From: Neobacillus dielmonensis
GTDB taxonomy: Bacteria; Bacillota; Bacilli; Bacillales; Cytobacillaceae
NCBI RefSeq assembly: GCF_000612665.1
Contig: NZ_HG942044.1
Span: 44,372-108,371, forward strand
Direction: 5' to 3'
Length of the DNA: 64,000 bases
Program-made: the position numbers and the translations under genes
Notes under the pieces: model-generated
The model's input: only the letters and a program-made list of their open reading frames with translations
What the model was told of the DNA's origin: nothing
The model's database searches: none
Shown: piece by piece, positions 37,556-47,226 of the stretch
Position numbering within the stretch: position 1 is the stretch's first letter
Layout: the number at the start of each line of letters is the position of its first letter

Positions 37556-38866
37556 GTGAAGAAATTCTTAGTTTTATTGTTTAGTGTTGTACTAGTTTTC
37601 TCTTTAGCAGCATGTAACAGTAGCAGTAAATCTACAAGTAGTGATGAATCCAAACCAAAAGAAGAGAAAAAAGGCGATGAACCGGTTACCCTAAGGATCT
37701 CCTGGTGGGGTTCTCAGCCACGTCATGACTATACACTGAAAATTATCGAAATGTATGAAAAACAACATCCAAATGTAAAAATTGAAGCAGAGTATGCTGC
37801 ATGGGATGACTACTGGAAAAAGCTAGCTCCTCAAGCTGCCGCAAACGAGCTTCCAGACATTATCCAAATGGATTTATCCTATTTCTCTCAATACTCTCAA
37901 AACGGTCAATTGGCTGATCTAAGTAAATTTGCAGGTAAAGAAATTAACACAAAAGACATTGCTAAAAATGTCATTGACGGCGGAAAAATTGGCGACAAGC
38001 TTTATGGGATTAACTCCGGTGTAAACGTTGTTGGTTTCCATTATGATCCAGCCTTGTTGAAAAAAGCCGGTGTCGATTCCATTCCTGAAGACTGGACTTG
38101 GGATGACTATAAGGAAATCGCCGCAAAAGCAAAAGCTGCTGGTTTGTTCGTTGACTCTGGCATGAAAGCAGACGTGTTCTTTAACTATTATTTAAGAACT
38201 CAAGGCAAGTCGCTTTATAGCAAAGATGGCACGACTCTTGGTTATAAGGATGACAAGTTATTCGTGGATTTCTTTAAAATGACTTCTGGATTAGTAAAAG
38301 ACAAAGCAGTTCCAACTCCTGATTATTTAGCACAGCTTAAAGGTTTAGAGGATTCTGATTTAGTTACAAGTAAAGGAATTGGGGTATGGCAATGGTCCAA
38401 CCAGTTCGTAGGGCTTCAGCAGGTTGCTAATAGACAGCTAGAGATCGCACCAATGCCAGGTCCTGACACCAAGAAAGGTTTATACTTAAAACCTGCCATG
38501 TTCTGGTCAGTTGGCAACAATTCTAAAAATAAAGCAGAAGCAGCTAAGTTTATTGATTTCATGATTAATGATATTGAAGCAAATAAATTAAACCTTGGTG
38601 ACCGTGGTGTTCCTGGTTCTTCTGTTGTAAAAGATGCATTAAAACCACTTCTTTCCCCGGCACAGGTGCAAGTATTTGATTATGTGGAGTGGGCAGAGAA
38701 AAACAGCTCAGCGTTTGATGGACCAGACCCTGTCGGTGCTGGAGAGGTAATCGAATTGATGGATAGTATAAGTGAACAGATGGCTTATGGAAATCTAAAA
38801 GTAGAAGATGCTGCGAAACAGTTTAGACAACAAGCAGAAAGCATCTTGGCTCAAAACAAAAAGTAA
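37556..38866 (+). CDS. Oligosaccharide-binding lipoprotein (YesO-like)
   Basis: The 436-residue receptor of the importer. Signal peptide LVLLFSVVLVFSLAAC with lipidated Cys20, a Ser/Lys linker, then a family 1 binding fold (VTLRISWWGSQPRHDY, WDDYWKKLAPQAA, PDIIQMDLSYFSQYS). The WDDYWKKLAP region is shared with the paralogue upstream. The likely ligands are rhamnogalacturonan or arabino-oligosaccharides, as for YesO; specificity is inferred from context. GTG at 37556 follows AAAGGGGGAAAAAAT. A hairpin separates it from the permease genes. Confidence 0.92.
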   Translation: MKKFLVLLFSVVLVFSLAACNSSSKSTSSDESKPKEEKKGDEPVTLRISWWGSQPRHDYTLKIIEMYEKQHPNVKIEAEYAAWDDYWKKLAPQAAANELPDIIQMDLSYFSQYSQNGQLADLSKFAGKEINTKDIAKNVIDGGKIGDKLYGINSGVNVVGFHYDPALLKKAGVDSIPEDWTWDDYKEIAAKAKAAGLFVDSGMKADVFFNYYLRTQGKSLYSKDGTTLGYKDDKLFVDFFKMTSGLVKDKAVPTPDYLAQLKGLEDSDLVTSKGIGVWQWSNQFVGLQQVANRQLEIAPMPGPDTKKGLYLKPAMFWSVGNNSKNKAEAAKFIDFMINDIEANKLNLGDRGVPGSSVVKDALKPLLSPAQVQVFDYVEWAEKNSSAFDGPDPVGAGEVIELMDSISEQMAYGNLKVEDAAKQFRQQAESILAQNKK

Positions 38867-38877
38867 ACTTTCATGGT

Positions 38878-38909
38878 GATAGCTGATCCATTCCTTTTGA
38901 TCAGCTATC
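38878..38909 (+). terminator. Partial terminator between binding protein and permeases
   Basis: GATAGCTGATC and GATCAGCTATC, 10-base loop, then GTCCTTTT. This position commonly makes the binding protein more abundant than its permeases by reading through only partly. Confidence 0.78.
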
Positions 38910-38953
38910 GTCCTTTTCTCTTAGGAAATTCTATAGAATAAGGAGATGAGTAA

Positions 38954-39913
38954 ATGAGCACCCGTGTGGTAAAGGAAAATGTGGAAGCGAATATCACGAT
39001 TCGTCCTGTCAGCAAACGATCCCGTGCCATTAAAGAGAATCTGACAGGTTATGCATTTATTAGCCCATTTGTTATTGGTTTCCTTGCTTTTACCTTAATT
39101 CCAATCGTAATGTCCTTATATTTATCATTTACAAACTATAATCTGTTTGCAGCACCTAAATGGATAGGCCTTGATAACTATGTAAAAATGTTCACCGCGG
39201 ATCCAAGGTATTGGCAGTCTTTAAAGGTTACCATTATTTATGTGTTTGCCGGCGTTCCCTTTAGACTTATTGTCGCTTTATTAATCGCCATCCTATTAAA
39301 TACTGCCTCAAAGGCAGTGGGACTCTACCGTACCTTATTTTATTTACCGTCTCTGATTGGTGGAAGTGTTGCGGTAGCGATCATGTGGCGGAATGTATTC
39401 GGTGACCAGGGGATAGTCAATATTGTACTAGACATGCTTGGGATCCCAGTCGTTCGATGGTTTGGGAATCCAACTGCTGCATTATGGATGCTCATTTTCT
39501 TGGCAGCTTGGCAATTCGGCTCATCCATGTTAATATTCCTAGCTGGTTTAAAAGGGATACCTAAAAGTTATTATGAAGCAGCCAGTGTAGATGGAGCCAA
39601 TGGATTGCAGCAATTCTTCAAAATCACGCTTCCCATGTTGAGCCCAGTTATTTTATTTAACACAGTTATGCAAACCATTAGTGCGTTTATGACATTCGTA
39701 CCAGCGTTTATTATCTCAAAAGGTACAGGAGGTCCGTTAGACGGAACACTTCTTTACTCCTTGTATCTATACTTACAAGGTTTCGAGTTCTTCAATATGG
39801 GTTATGCTTCTGCAATGGCATGGATCATGTTAATTATTGTTGGAATTTTAACTCTAATCATCTTTGCAACATCAAAATTCTGGGTTCACTATGAATCGGA
39901 AGGAGGCAGATAA
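38954..39913 (+). CDS. Sugar ABC importer permease (YesP-like)
   Basis: A 319-residue MalF-type permease with six or more membrane helices. The EAA loop reads [24 protein letters not shown], which docks the ATPase. The N-terminus is cytoplasmic and charged before the first helix ([20 protein letters not shown]). AAGGAGATGAGTAA precedes the ATG. It forms the channel with the next gene. No ATPase gene is present nearby. Confidence 0.93.
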   Translation: MSTRVVKENVEANITIRPVSKRSRAIKENLTGYAFISPFVIGFLAFTLIPIVMSLYLSFTNYNLFAAPKWIGLDNYVKMFTADPRYWQSLKVTIIYVFAGVPFRLIVALLIAILLNTASKAVGLYRTLFYLPSLIGGSVAVAIMWRNVFGDQGIVNIVLDMLGIPVVRWFGNPTAALWMLIFLAAWQFGSSMLIFLAGLKGIPKSYYEAASVDGANGLQQFFKITLPMLSPVILFNTVMQTISAFMTFVPAFIISKGTGGPLDGTLLYSLYLYLQGFEFFNMGYASAMAWIMLIIVGILTLIIFATSKFWVHYESEGGR

Positions 39914-39915
39914 TT

Positions 39916-40758
39916 ATGATGAAGTTAAAATCGCCAAAATGGTGGTTGTATCATCTACTAGTGGGCGGATTTGCCATTTTGATGCTTTATCCGGTTATTT
40001 GGCTCCTGATGAGCTCCTTTAAGCCCAGTGATACCATCTTTGTCACTGCCAAATCACTGATACCTGATAATTGGATTTGGACGAACTATGCAGAGGGCTG
40101 GAAAGGGATTGGCGGAAATTCCTTTGGAGTCTTCATTAGAAATACCGCGATCATTGTGGTTATTACATTAATTGGTCAAGTGATTTCATCCTCATTGATT
40201 GCCTTTGGCTTTGCACGTCTTAATTTTAAAGGAAGAGGGTTCTGGTTTGCATTAATGATGGTCACGTTAATGCTTCCAGGGGAAGTGGTCATGGTTCCAC
40301 AATATATTGTGTTCTCTAAACTAGACTGGTTGAACTCGATTAAACCATTAACCGTTCCAGCCTATTTTGGAACACCATTCTTTATCTTCTTGCTCGTTCA
40401 ATTTATCCGCACGATTCCAAGAGAATTGGATGAAGCGGCAATCATTGATGGCTGTGGCACTTTCAAAATTTTTTCGAAAATCATTTTGCCATTAATCACA
40501 CCGTCGCTGGCAACGGTTGCTATTTTCTCTTTCTACTGGACCTGGGACGCCTTATTAGGGCCTGTTCTCTATTTAAACAGCCCTTCAAAGTACACTGTTT
40601 CGATGGCATTAAATATGTTCCTGAGTAATGAAACGGTATCCAATTGGGGCGCTATGTTTGCCATGTCTATTGTTACCTTAATTCCTGTTTTTTTAATCTT
40701 CTTCATCTTCCAAAGATATGTTGTGGAAGGAATCAGCACAAGCGGGTTAAAGGGCTGA
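39916..40758 (+). CDS. Sugar ABC importer permease (YesQ-like)
   Basis: A 280-residue MalG-type permease, six membrane helices. The EAA loop is [25 protein letters not shown]. It starts three bases after the partner gene; GGAGGCAG lies in the end of that gene. The C-terminal [13 protein letters not shown] is typical of MalG-type subunits. Together with the binding protein it needs an ATPase from elsewhere, in B. subtilis the shared MsmX. Confidence 0.93.
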   Translation: MMKLKSPKWWLYHLLVGGFAILMLYPVIWLLMSSFKPSDTIFVTAKSLIPDNWIWTNYAEGWKGIGGNSFGVFIRNTAIIVVITLIGQVISSSLIAFGFARLNFKGRGFWFALMMVTLMLPGEVVMVPQYIVFSKLDWLNSIKPLTVPAYFGTPFFIFLLVQFIRTIPRELDEAAIIDGCGTFKIFSKIILPLITPSLATVAIFSFYWTWDALLGPVLYLNSPSKYTVSMALNMFLSNETVSNWGAMFAMSIVTLIPVFLIFFIFQRYVVEGISTSGLKG

Positions 40759-40787
40759 CATGGTTACAAATCTACTATTCTTAAAAC

Positions 40788-40826
40788 TTTGCCACTTCGT
40801 ATCCTAATGGGAGTGGCAAAAATCAT
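40788..40826 (+). terminator. Hairpin after the permease genes
   Basis: TTTGCCACT and AGTGGCAAA around a 15-base loop, followed by AATCATTTTG. Weak to moderate terminator. Confidence 0.6.
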
Positions 40827-40858
40827 TTTGTTAAACAAGGGACTAAGGAGGTTTACAA

Positions 40859-41497
40859 ATGGACACTTCAGGTATAATGGGTGGCTTTAATAAACTGTTT
40901 GAATGGATATCAAGGCTAGCATGGTTAAATGTATTATGGATTTCATTTACGCTGTTGGGTTTAGGCATCTTTGGATTTTTCCCTGCGACAGTTGCTATGT
41001 TCTCGGTTACCCGAAAATGGATGTTAGGTAATGATGAGGTGTCTATTTTTAAAACTTTTTGGACTACTTATAAAAAGGAATTTTTAAAAAGTAATCTTCT
41101 GGGATTCATTATTCTTGCTATTGGCTTGATATTATTTATTGATTTTCAATTTGTGATGCATTCATCTCATCGTTTTGTTTCAGTTCTATATGTCCCGTTT
41201 CTTATCATCTCCTTAATTTTTATTTCGATGTTATGTTATATCCTGCCGATTTTTGTTCATTATGAAATGAAGATTAGCCAGGTGATAAGAAGTTCCTTTT
41301 TTGTCATGATCATGAATCCTTTATCAACCTTTTACATGTTGATAGGAATCTTTGGAATTCTTTTCGTGCTCTCCTATGTGCCGCCAATATGTATCCTTTA
41401 TAGCGGCAATTTATTGGCATTATTCATGATGAAACCAGCTGTCAATGCATTTGAAAAGATTAACCAAAAAGCAAAGCTTATGCTTCAGGAGCAATAA
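40859..41497 (+). CDS. YesL-like membrane protein (DUF624)
   Basis: A 212-residue protein with about five membrane helices. Its start (FNKLFEWISRLAWLNVLWISFTLLGLGIFGFFPATVAMFSV) is typical of DUF624/YesL, commonly found in polysaccharide transport clusters with YesM/YesN and YesOPQ. The exact role is not established. AAGGAGGTTTACAA precedes the ATG. It is separated from both neighbours by hairpins. Confidence 0.87.
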   Translation: MDTSGIMGGFNKLFEWISRLAWLNVLWISFTLLGLGIFGFFPATVAMFSVTRKWMLGNDEVSIFKTFWTTYKKEFLKSNLLGFIILAIGLILFIDFQFVMHSSHRFVSVLYVPFLIISLIFISMLCYILPIFVHYEMKISQVIRSSFFVMIMNPLSTFYMLIGIFGILFVLSYVPPICILYSGNLLALFMMKPAVNAFEKINQKAKLMLQEQ

Positions 41498-41558
41498 GAA
41501 AAGCTATGGAGTTAGATAATTTTTAACGGCGGAAATTATCATTTCTCTCTTTTAAGAA

Positions 41559-41592
41559 AATCGGGATCTCATATATTGGGACCCGTTTTTTA
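41559..41592 (+). terminator. Terminator of the yesL-like gene
   Basis: ATCGGGATC opposite GGACCCG (imperfect stem, CGGG/CCCG core) followed by TTTTTTAAT, about 65 bases after the stop. Confidence 0.6.
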
Positions 41593-41620
41593 ATAGATTG
41601 AGGTGGAAAGGAGCATTAAT

Positions 41621-42718
41621 ATGATTTTTTGTAAAAAATTCGTCCTTGGTGAAGACCAGGTAAGTTCGAATGAGCTTTTATATTCTACTGAAAAGGGGTA
41701 TGGGTTTGTCCTTCCGGAGGGAATTGACAGGGATGAAGATAAACGGGATTCTTTGCCGGGGGAATATTGTATCCCACAGGTCCCATCCTTTATAGTGGAT
41801 GTTCCGAATGGAAATTACCGGGTTAAGGTTAATAACACTTCGTCAAATGAAATCACGATTAAAACGGGGCAAGGTCACTTGCACAGAAAGCTGGACCCGA
41901 CCCGAAGAGAAGAATGTCTTACGGTGCATGTTAATGATAGAAGGTTAAAGGTTGCATTTATTGGAGAGCAGTCATTTACAGGTTCAATTGAGATAGAAAA
42001 TGCTCCGGATACCCAGACTGTTTACTTGGCGGGAGATTCAACTGCAACTGACCAGCGTTCAAGCGGATACCCCTATTATGGGTGGGGACAGATGCTTCCT
42101 TTCTTTCTTGGGGATACTGTAGCCGTTTCTAATCATGCAGGATCCGGAAGAAGCTCGAAAAGTTTCATTAACGAGGGACGTTTGGAAAAGATATGGAACA
42201 CCATCCAAAAGAATGATTTTCTGTTGATTCAATTTGGCCATAATGACGAAAAAGACGATGAACGCGGTACAGAGCCCTTTTCGACCTTTCAGGAACACTT
42301 AAAAATCTATATAGACGGAGCAAGGACAAGAGGAGCCATTCCTGTCCTCATTAGTCCGATGCACCGGCGTTTTTTTGATGAGGAAGGGAATATCATCAAT
42401 ACCCATGGGGACTATATCGCAGCAATGGAAGAATTGAGTTTTATAGAGAATGTTTCCTATATCGACTTGGCTGGAAAAAGCAAAACCCTTTATGAAAGTT
42501 TGGGAGATGAAGGAACGAAAAAGCTTTTCACATGGGCCGCTCCTGGCGCTTATGCCAAATTTCCCGATGGCATCGAGGATAACACCCATTTTCAAGAGCT
42601 GGGGGCATTAGCGATAGCAAAATTGGTGGTCGAAGGTATCAGGGAAAACAACATAGAAAACCTTGCTTCAGCCCTAAGAATGATAAATAACGGATTATTG
42701 GAGGGACTGGGCAAGTGA
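41621..42718 (+). CDS. Two-domain SGNH rhamnogalacturonan acetylesterase (CE12-like)
   Basis: A 365-residue protein. An N-terminal beta-rich domain (~1-120) precedes the SGNH esterase domain: VYLAGDSTATDQ (nucleophile Ser), NHAGSGRSS, IQFGHNDEK and EDNTHFQELGA (catalytic His). It is the second acetylesterase of the island and differs from the first by the N-terminal extension, often found in CE12 enzymes. No signal peptide. The ATG at 41621 follows AAAGGAGCATTAAT; the GTG at 41603 is not chosen. Its stop overlaps the next start. Confidence 0.87.
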   Translation: MIFCKKFVLGEDQVSSNELLYSTEKGYGFVLPEGIDRDEDKRDSLPGEYCIPQVPSFIVDVPNGNYRVKVNNTSSNEITIKTGQGHLHRKLDPTRREECLTVHVNDRRLKVAFIGEQSFTGSIEIENAPDTQTVYLAGDSTATDQRSSGYPYYGWGQMLPFFLGDTVAVSNHAGSGRSSKSFINEGRLEKIWNTIQKNDFLLIQFGHNDEKDDERGTEPFSTFQEHLKIYIDGARTRGAIPVLISPMHRRFFDEEGNIINTHGDYIAAMEELSFIENVSYIDLAGKSKTLYESLGDEGTKKLFTWAAPGAYAKFPDGIEDNTHFQELGALAIAKLVVEGIRENNIENLASALRMINNGLLEGLGK

Positions 42719-43641
42719 AAGAAATAAACCAACCTAAATCCCCCTTATTTAGAGACCCGATTTATGACGGTGCAGCGGACCCGGTTATTATCTGGAACCT
42801 TGATGCAAAAGAATGGTGGATGATTTACACGAATAGACGGGCTAATGTAGAATGCCAACAGTTTGCCTGGGTTCATGGAACCGATTTAGGAATTGCGTCT
42901 TCTTCTGATGGGGGACGGAATTGGAATTACCGTGGAATTTTGAAGGGACTTAATTTTGAACCAGGAAGAAACACGTTCTGGGCTCCGGAAATTGTTTGGC
43001 ATGATGGCATGTATCATATGTACGTCAGTTATATTCAAGGTGTGCCATATGAGTGGAAAGGACATAAGCGAGGAATTATCCACTATACCTCTACAAATCT
43101 ATGGGATTGGCAATATGAATCGATCTTGAATTTGAGCTCTGAATATGTGATTGATGCGGCGATCCATAGACTTCCGGGCGGCACCTGGCGAATGTGGTAT
43201 AAGGATGAAGCGAATCATTCCCATACCTATGCCGCAGACAGTGAGGACTTATACCACTGGGAAGTGGTGGGTCCTGTGATAACCGGTTTTCCGCATGAAG
43301 GTCCGAATGTGTTTCATTGGAAGAATAGATACTGGATGATTATTGATGAATGGAAAGGGCTAGGCGTCTATCAATCCAGTAATGGTGAGGATTGGACAAG
43401 GAACGGCATCATCTTATATGAGCCGGGAACCCGAGAAGATGATGGTACCATTGGCCTCCACGCGGATGTCCATGTGAAAGGTGACAACGCTTATATCTTT
43501 TATTTTACACATCCAGATAGGGTGGATGCTGCCGAGCCTTCCTATAAAACCAGAAGATCATCGATTCAGGTGGCAAAATTGGAGTTAGTTGACAACGTCT
43601 TGGTTTGTAACCGAAATGCCCCATTTGAATTAAACTTATAG
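42715..43641 (+). CDS. GH43-like five-bladed propeller glycosidase, exact family unclear
   Basis: A 308-residue cytoplasmic protein. Repeating propeller blade motifs (DGAADPVIIWNLDAKEWWMIYTNRRA, FWAPEIVWHDGMYHMYVSYIQG, VIDAAIHRLPGGTWRMWYKDE, GPNVFHWKNRYWMIIDEWKG) resemble GH43/GH117-type enzymes. Asp in AADPV, Asp in VIDAAI and Glu in HEGPNV are candidate catalytic residues. GTG start overlaps the esterase stop by three bases, so translation is coupled. The substrate is unknown; arabinose- or galactose-containing pectic oligosaccharides are likely from context. Confidence 0.75.
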   Translation: MKEINQPKSPLFRDPIYDGAADPVIIWNLDAKEWWMIYTNRRANVECQQFAWVHGTDLGIASSSDGGRNWNYRGILKGLNFEPGRNTFWAPEIVWHDGMYHMYVSYIQGVPYEWKGHKRGIIHYTSTNLWDWQYESILNLSSEYVIDAAIHRLPGGTWRMWYKDEANHSHTYAADSEDLYHWEVVGPVITGFPHEGPNVFHWKNRYWMIIDEWKGLGVYQSSNGEDWTRNGIILYEPGTREDDGTIGLHADVHVKGDNAYIFYFTHPDRVDAAEPSYKTRRSSIQVAKLELVDNVLVCNRNAPFELNL

Positions 43642-43668
43642 ATTTATTTTTTCATAGGAGACTGAAAA

Positions 43669-44541
43669 ATGTTAACCAATAACGACATTCGAATTCGCGA
43701 CCCCTTTATTCTTGTGGATCAGGAATCCCGAAGCTACTTCATGTACGGAACAACGGATCAAAATGTGTGGGAGGGGAATGCAGTGGGCTTTGATGCCTAC
43801 AAAAGCGGTGATCTGGAAAACTGGGAAGGACCTTTTGAAGTGTTCCGCCCATCTGCCGTTTTTTGGGGGGATCACCATTTTTGGGCACCGGAGGTTTATT
43901 TTTACCAAAATAATTACTATATGTTTGCTAGTTTTAAAGCAGAGGGGAAATCCCGTGGAACCCAAATACTTATTTCCGAGAACCCGTTAGGTCCATTCAC
44001 TCCGCATTCTGATGGCCCGGTTACTCCACATGACTGGGAATGCCTGGATGGAACTTTGTTTTTGGATGATCAACAGCTGCCTTGGATGATCTATTGCCGG
44101 GAATGGCTTCAGGTTCATGACGGTGAAATTTGGGCGCAGCGTTTATCCTGTGATTTAAAAGCCACCTCTGGGAAGCCTATTCTATTGCTTCAGGCTTCTG
44201 AAGCGGGATGGACGGTGCCGGTTAGAGGGGAAGCGGATTTTGTTACTGACGGTCCTTACCTTTATCGGGCACTAAATGGGGAACTGCTCATGCTATGGTC
44301 AAGCAAAAGTAAACATGGATATGCGGTTGGCATCTCAAAGTCCCGCTCTGGCCAATTAAATGGACCGTGGCTGCATGAACCTAATCCATTGATAGATGAA
44401 GATGGCGGACATGCCATGCTGTTTAAAACCTTTGCCGGGGAGTTAAAATTAGCCATCCATTCACCTAATCGTTCACCAAATGAGCGGCCCATTTTTTTAA
44501 CTATAGTAGAAAAAAATAATCAATTACTTGTTAAAAGGTAA
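43669..44541 (+). CDS. GH43 family glycosidase
   Basis: A 290-residue five-bladed propeller enzyme: IRIRDPFILVDQESRSYFMYGTT (catalytic base Asp), FWAPEVYFYQNNYYMFASF, WECLDGTLFLDDQQLPWMIYCREW (Asp), and a VRGEADFVTDGPYLYR acid region. Likely alpha-L-arabinofuranosidase or related activity on arabinan side chains; family membership is firmer than activity. No signal peptide. GGAGACTGAAAA precedes the ATG. It sits 27 bases after the previous propeller gene. Confidence 0.82.
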   Translation: MLTNNDIRIRDPFILVDQESRSYFMYGTTDQNVWEGNAVGFDAYKSGDLENWEGPFEVFRPSAVFWGDHHFWAPEVYFYQNNYYMFASFKAEGKSRGTQILISENPLGPFTPHSDGPVTPHDWECLDGTLFLDDQQLPWMIYCREWLQVHDGEIWAQRLSCDLKATSGKPILLLQASEAGWTVPVRGEADFVTDGPYLYRALNGELLMLWSSKSKHGYAVGISKSRSGQLNGPWLHEPNPLIDEDGGHAMLFKTFAGELKLAIHSPNRSPNERPIFLTIVEKNNQLLVKR

Positions 44542-44555
44542 GGAGGTAAATTGTA

Positions 44556-46040
44556 ATGAACAATGTAATTATAAACACCGATATTACGCAAGGGAAAATT
44601 AATAAGAATATCTATGGACATTTTGCAGAACATCTAGGCAGATGCATTTATGGAGGAATTTGGGTAGGAGAAGATTCTCTGATTCCGAATACGATGGGAA
44701 TTCGTAACGATGTATTGGAGGCATTAAAGGAAATAAACATCCCGGTTCTCCGCTGGCCGGGAGGCTGCTTTGCCGATGAGTACCATTGGAAGGATGGGGT
44801 TGGTCCAAAAGAAAACCGCAAGCGTATGGTCAACACCCATTGGGGCGGTGTTGTGGAAAACAATCATTTTGGAACCCACGAATTTATGCTTTTATGCGAA
44901 TTGCTGGGATGCGAACCCTATATTTGCGGAAACGTTGGGAGCGGAACTGTTCAGGAGATGTCTGAGTGGGTGGAGTATATGACCTTTGACGGGGAATCGC
45001 CAATGGCCAATTGGCGCAGGGAAAATGGCAGAGAAAAGCCTTGGAAACTGACATACTTTGGGGTTGGAAATGAAAATTGGGGCTGCGGCGGTAATATGCG
45101 AGCCGAGTATTACTCTGACCTATATCGCCGTTATCAAACATATGTTAGAAATTATGGAGGCAATAGAATTTATAAGATAGCGGGTGGCGCCAATTCAGAT
45201 GATTATAATTGGACAGAAGTCCTAATGAAAAATGCGGAGCGTATGATGGATGGACTCAGCGTCCATTATTATACCGTCCCTGGCGATTGGCAAGATAAAG
45301 GTTCTGCTATCGATTTTGCCGAGGATGAATGGTTCATCACTATGAAGAAGGCCTACCGAATGGAGGAGCTTATCTCAAAACACTCGAAAATCATGGATCA
45401 ATATGACCCCCAAAAGAGAGTTGGACTGATTGTGGATGAATGGGGTACCTGGTTTAATGTAGAAAAAGGAACTAATCCAGGCTTTTTGTATCAACAAAAC
45501 ACGTTAAGAGACGCGCTGGTGGCAGGGGTGCATTTTCATATTTTCCACAACCACAATGACCGTGTGCAGATGGCCAATATCGCCCAGACGGTTAATGTCC
45601 TGCAAGCGATGATTTTAACAGAAGGGGAAAAAATGATCCTCACCCCAACCTATCATGTGTTTAACATGTACAAAGTCCATCAGGATGCAGAGCGTATAGC
45701 TGTCCAAGCATCATTCGGCAACTATATGCATAAAGGGGAAGCGTTGCCGCAAGTTAGTGTAACTGCCTCTAAAAGTGACAAAGGAAGAATTCACATCAGT
45801 TTATGCAATATTGATCCGTTCAATAAAGCAGATCTAAGCATTGAACTCCGCGGGCTAAATGGAACTAATTCAAGCGTATCAGGTACTGTTTTAACCGCAG
45901 GGAGCATGAACGCCCATAATACCTTTGAACAGCCGGATGTGGTAAAACCAGTTGAATTTCATGGTGTAAAGATGACAGAGGCTACACTTTCTGTTTGCTT
46001 GCCAGCCATGTCGGTTGTGACCTTGGCCCTTGAATCCTAA
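44556..46040 (+). CDS. abfA: GH51 alpha-L-arabinofuranosidase
   Basis: A 494-residue intracellular enzyme releasing arabinose from arabino-oligosaccharides. The TIM barrel has [20 protein letters not shown], acid/base Glu173 in [11 protein letters not shown], and nucleophile Glu295 in VDEWGTWF; these positions agree closely with Geobacillus AbfA. A C-terminal beta domain follows. AAGGAGGTAAATTGTA precedes the ATG. The next small gene begins only about 16 bases beyond the stop. Confidence 0.95.
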   Translation: MNNVIINTDITQGKINKNIYGHFAEHLGRCIYGGIWVGEDSLIPNTMGIRNDVLEALKEINIPVLRWPGGCFADEYHWKDGVGPKENRKRMVNTHWGGVVENNHFGTHEFMLLCELLGCEPYICGNVGSGTVQEMSEWVEYMTFDGESPMANWRRENGREKPWKLTYFGVGNENWGCGGNMRAEYYSDLYRRYQTYVRNYGGNRIYKIAGGANSDDYNWTEVLMKNAERMMDGLSVHYYTVPGDWQDKGSAIDFAEDEWFITMKKAYRMEELISKHSKIMDQYDPQKRVGLIVDEWGTWFNVEKGTNPGFLYQQNTLRDALVAGVHFHIFHNHNDRVQMANIAQTVNVLQAMILTEGEKMILTPTYHVFNMYKVHQDAERIAVQASFGNYMHKGEALPQVSVTASKSDKGRIHISLCNIDPFNKADLSIELRGLNGTNSSVSGTVLTAGSMNAHNTFEQPDVVKPVEFHGVKMTEATLSVCLPAMSVVTLALES

Positions 46041-46056
46041 TGGGATGGTGGTACTT

Positions 46057-46359
46057 GTGGAAGAAAAAAGTTTTTGTAAGGGCTGTCTTGAATCTGTACT
46101 CGTGGCGGATGATGCAATCAATCAAATGATACAAGAAGCAGAGCAAGATGACCCCTCAAAGTTGGTTGCTGACGAAATTTATTTTTTTAGATTGGAGCAA
46201 TGCGGGAATTGTCCCTCTTTGCAATACGGGACGACCTGTGCCCATTGCGGGTGCCTTGTCCGTTATCGGGCAAAATTCAAAAATAAAGGTTGCCCTAGTG
46301 TAGAGACACCAAGATGGAATAAAGTGGCCCATGTGGAGAATGGGAAAAAGGAAGTGTGA
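46057..46359 (+). CDS. Small Cys-rich protein (DUF6171-like)
   Basis: A 100-residue protein with Cys pairs CKGC near the start, and CGNC, CAHCGC and a final Cys (GCPS) in the second half, arranged like a zinc ribbon. The central part is acidic. It resembles DUF6171, which is found in sugar-degradation clusters and has no known function. GTG at 46057 is five bases after GGTGG; ATG at 46045 and TTG at 46030, which overlaps abfA, are alternatives. It lies between two arabinan-degrading enzymes in one operon. Confidence 0.68.
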   Translation: MEEKSFCKGCLESVLVADDAINQMIQEAEQDDPSKLVADEIYFFRLEQCGNCPSLQYGTTCAHCGCLVRYRAKFKNKGCPSVETPRWNKVAHVENGKKEV

Positions 46360-46365
46360 AAGAAT

Positions 46366-47226
46366 ATGAAACAATTTGTTTCTTTTAAAAACCCCATTGT
46401 CGAGCAGCGTGCTGACCCATGGGTATACAAGCATACGGATGGCTTTTATTATTTTACTGCACTGGTTCCGGGATACGACCGAATTGAAGTACGCAGGTCA
46501 CATACAATCGAGGGATTGGCCGAGGCTGATCCTGTTGTCGTCTGGAGACAGCATGATAGCGGCATCATGAGCGCCAATATTTGGGCTCCCGAAATCCATT
46601 ATATTGATGGTAAATGGTACATTTACTTTGCGGCCGCGAGGAAGGACGCGATTTTTGCCCATCGGATGTATGTGCTCGAAAATCAATCCGAAAACCCTCT
46701 TGTGGGTTCTTGGATAGAAAAAGGCCAAGTACTAACGGAATGGGAGTCTTTTTCGCTTGATGCTACAACCTTTGAACAAAAAGGAACCCGGTACTATGTC
46801 TGGGCACAAAAGGACCCAAATATAGAGGGGAGTACCAACCTCTATATTGCTAAAATGGCAAACCCCTGGACAATCGAGGGACCACAAGTGATGATCACAA
46901 CACCTGAATTCGGGTGGGAAAAAGCTGGCTTTTGGGTCAATGAGGGACCGGCTGTTTTAAAAAGGAACGGCAGAATATTTCTAACCTATTCCGCCAGCGC
47001 AACGGATGCAAACTACTGTATGGGAATGCTGACGGCGGATGAAAACAGGAATCTATTAAATCCTAAGTCATGGTCGAAGTCAAAGCTGCCTGTTTTGCAA
47101 ACCAATGTGAAAAGGAAAGAATTTGGACCAGGACATAATAGTTTTACCACTACAGGGGATGAAAATACGGATATCTTAATCTATCACGCCCGCAATTACC
47201 AGGATATTCAGGGAAACCCGCTCTGA
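46366..47226 (+). CDS. GH43 arabinosidase-type enzyme, truncated by in-frame TGA
   Basis: A 286-residue reading frame: NPIVEQRADPWVYKHTDGFYYFTA (catalytic Asp), IWAPEIHYIDGKWYIYFAA, SLDATTFEQKGTRYYVWAQKD and FWVNEGPAVLKRNGRIFLTYSAS (Glu), then FGPGHNSFTTTG. All catalytic positions are intact. The frame stops at TGA 47224-47226 after GNPL, where relatives usually have Trp or Tyr, and the same frame continues for 25 codons (DPNRHTMARVISW...). Only the last propeller strand is lost. Activity may be reduced or normal. Confidence 0.85.
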   Translation: MKQFVSFKNPIVEQRADPWVYKHTDGFYYFTALVPGYDRIEVRRSHTIEGLAEADPVVVWRQHDSGIMSANIWAPEIHYIDGKWYIYFAAARKDAIFAHRMYVLENQSENPLVGSWIEKGQVLTEWESFSLDATTFEQKGTRYYVWAQKDPNIEGSTNLYIAKMANPWTIEGPQVMITTPEFGWEKAGFWVNEGPAVLKRNGRIFLTYSASATDANYCMGMLTADENRNLLNPKSWSKSKLPVLQTNVKRKEFGPGHNSFTTTGDENTDILIYHARNYQDIQGNPL

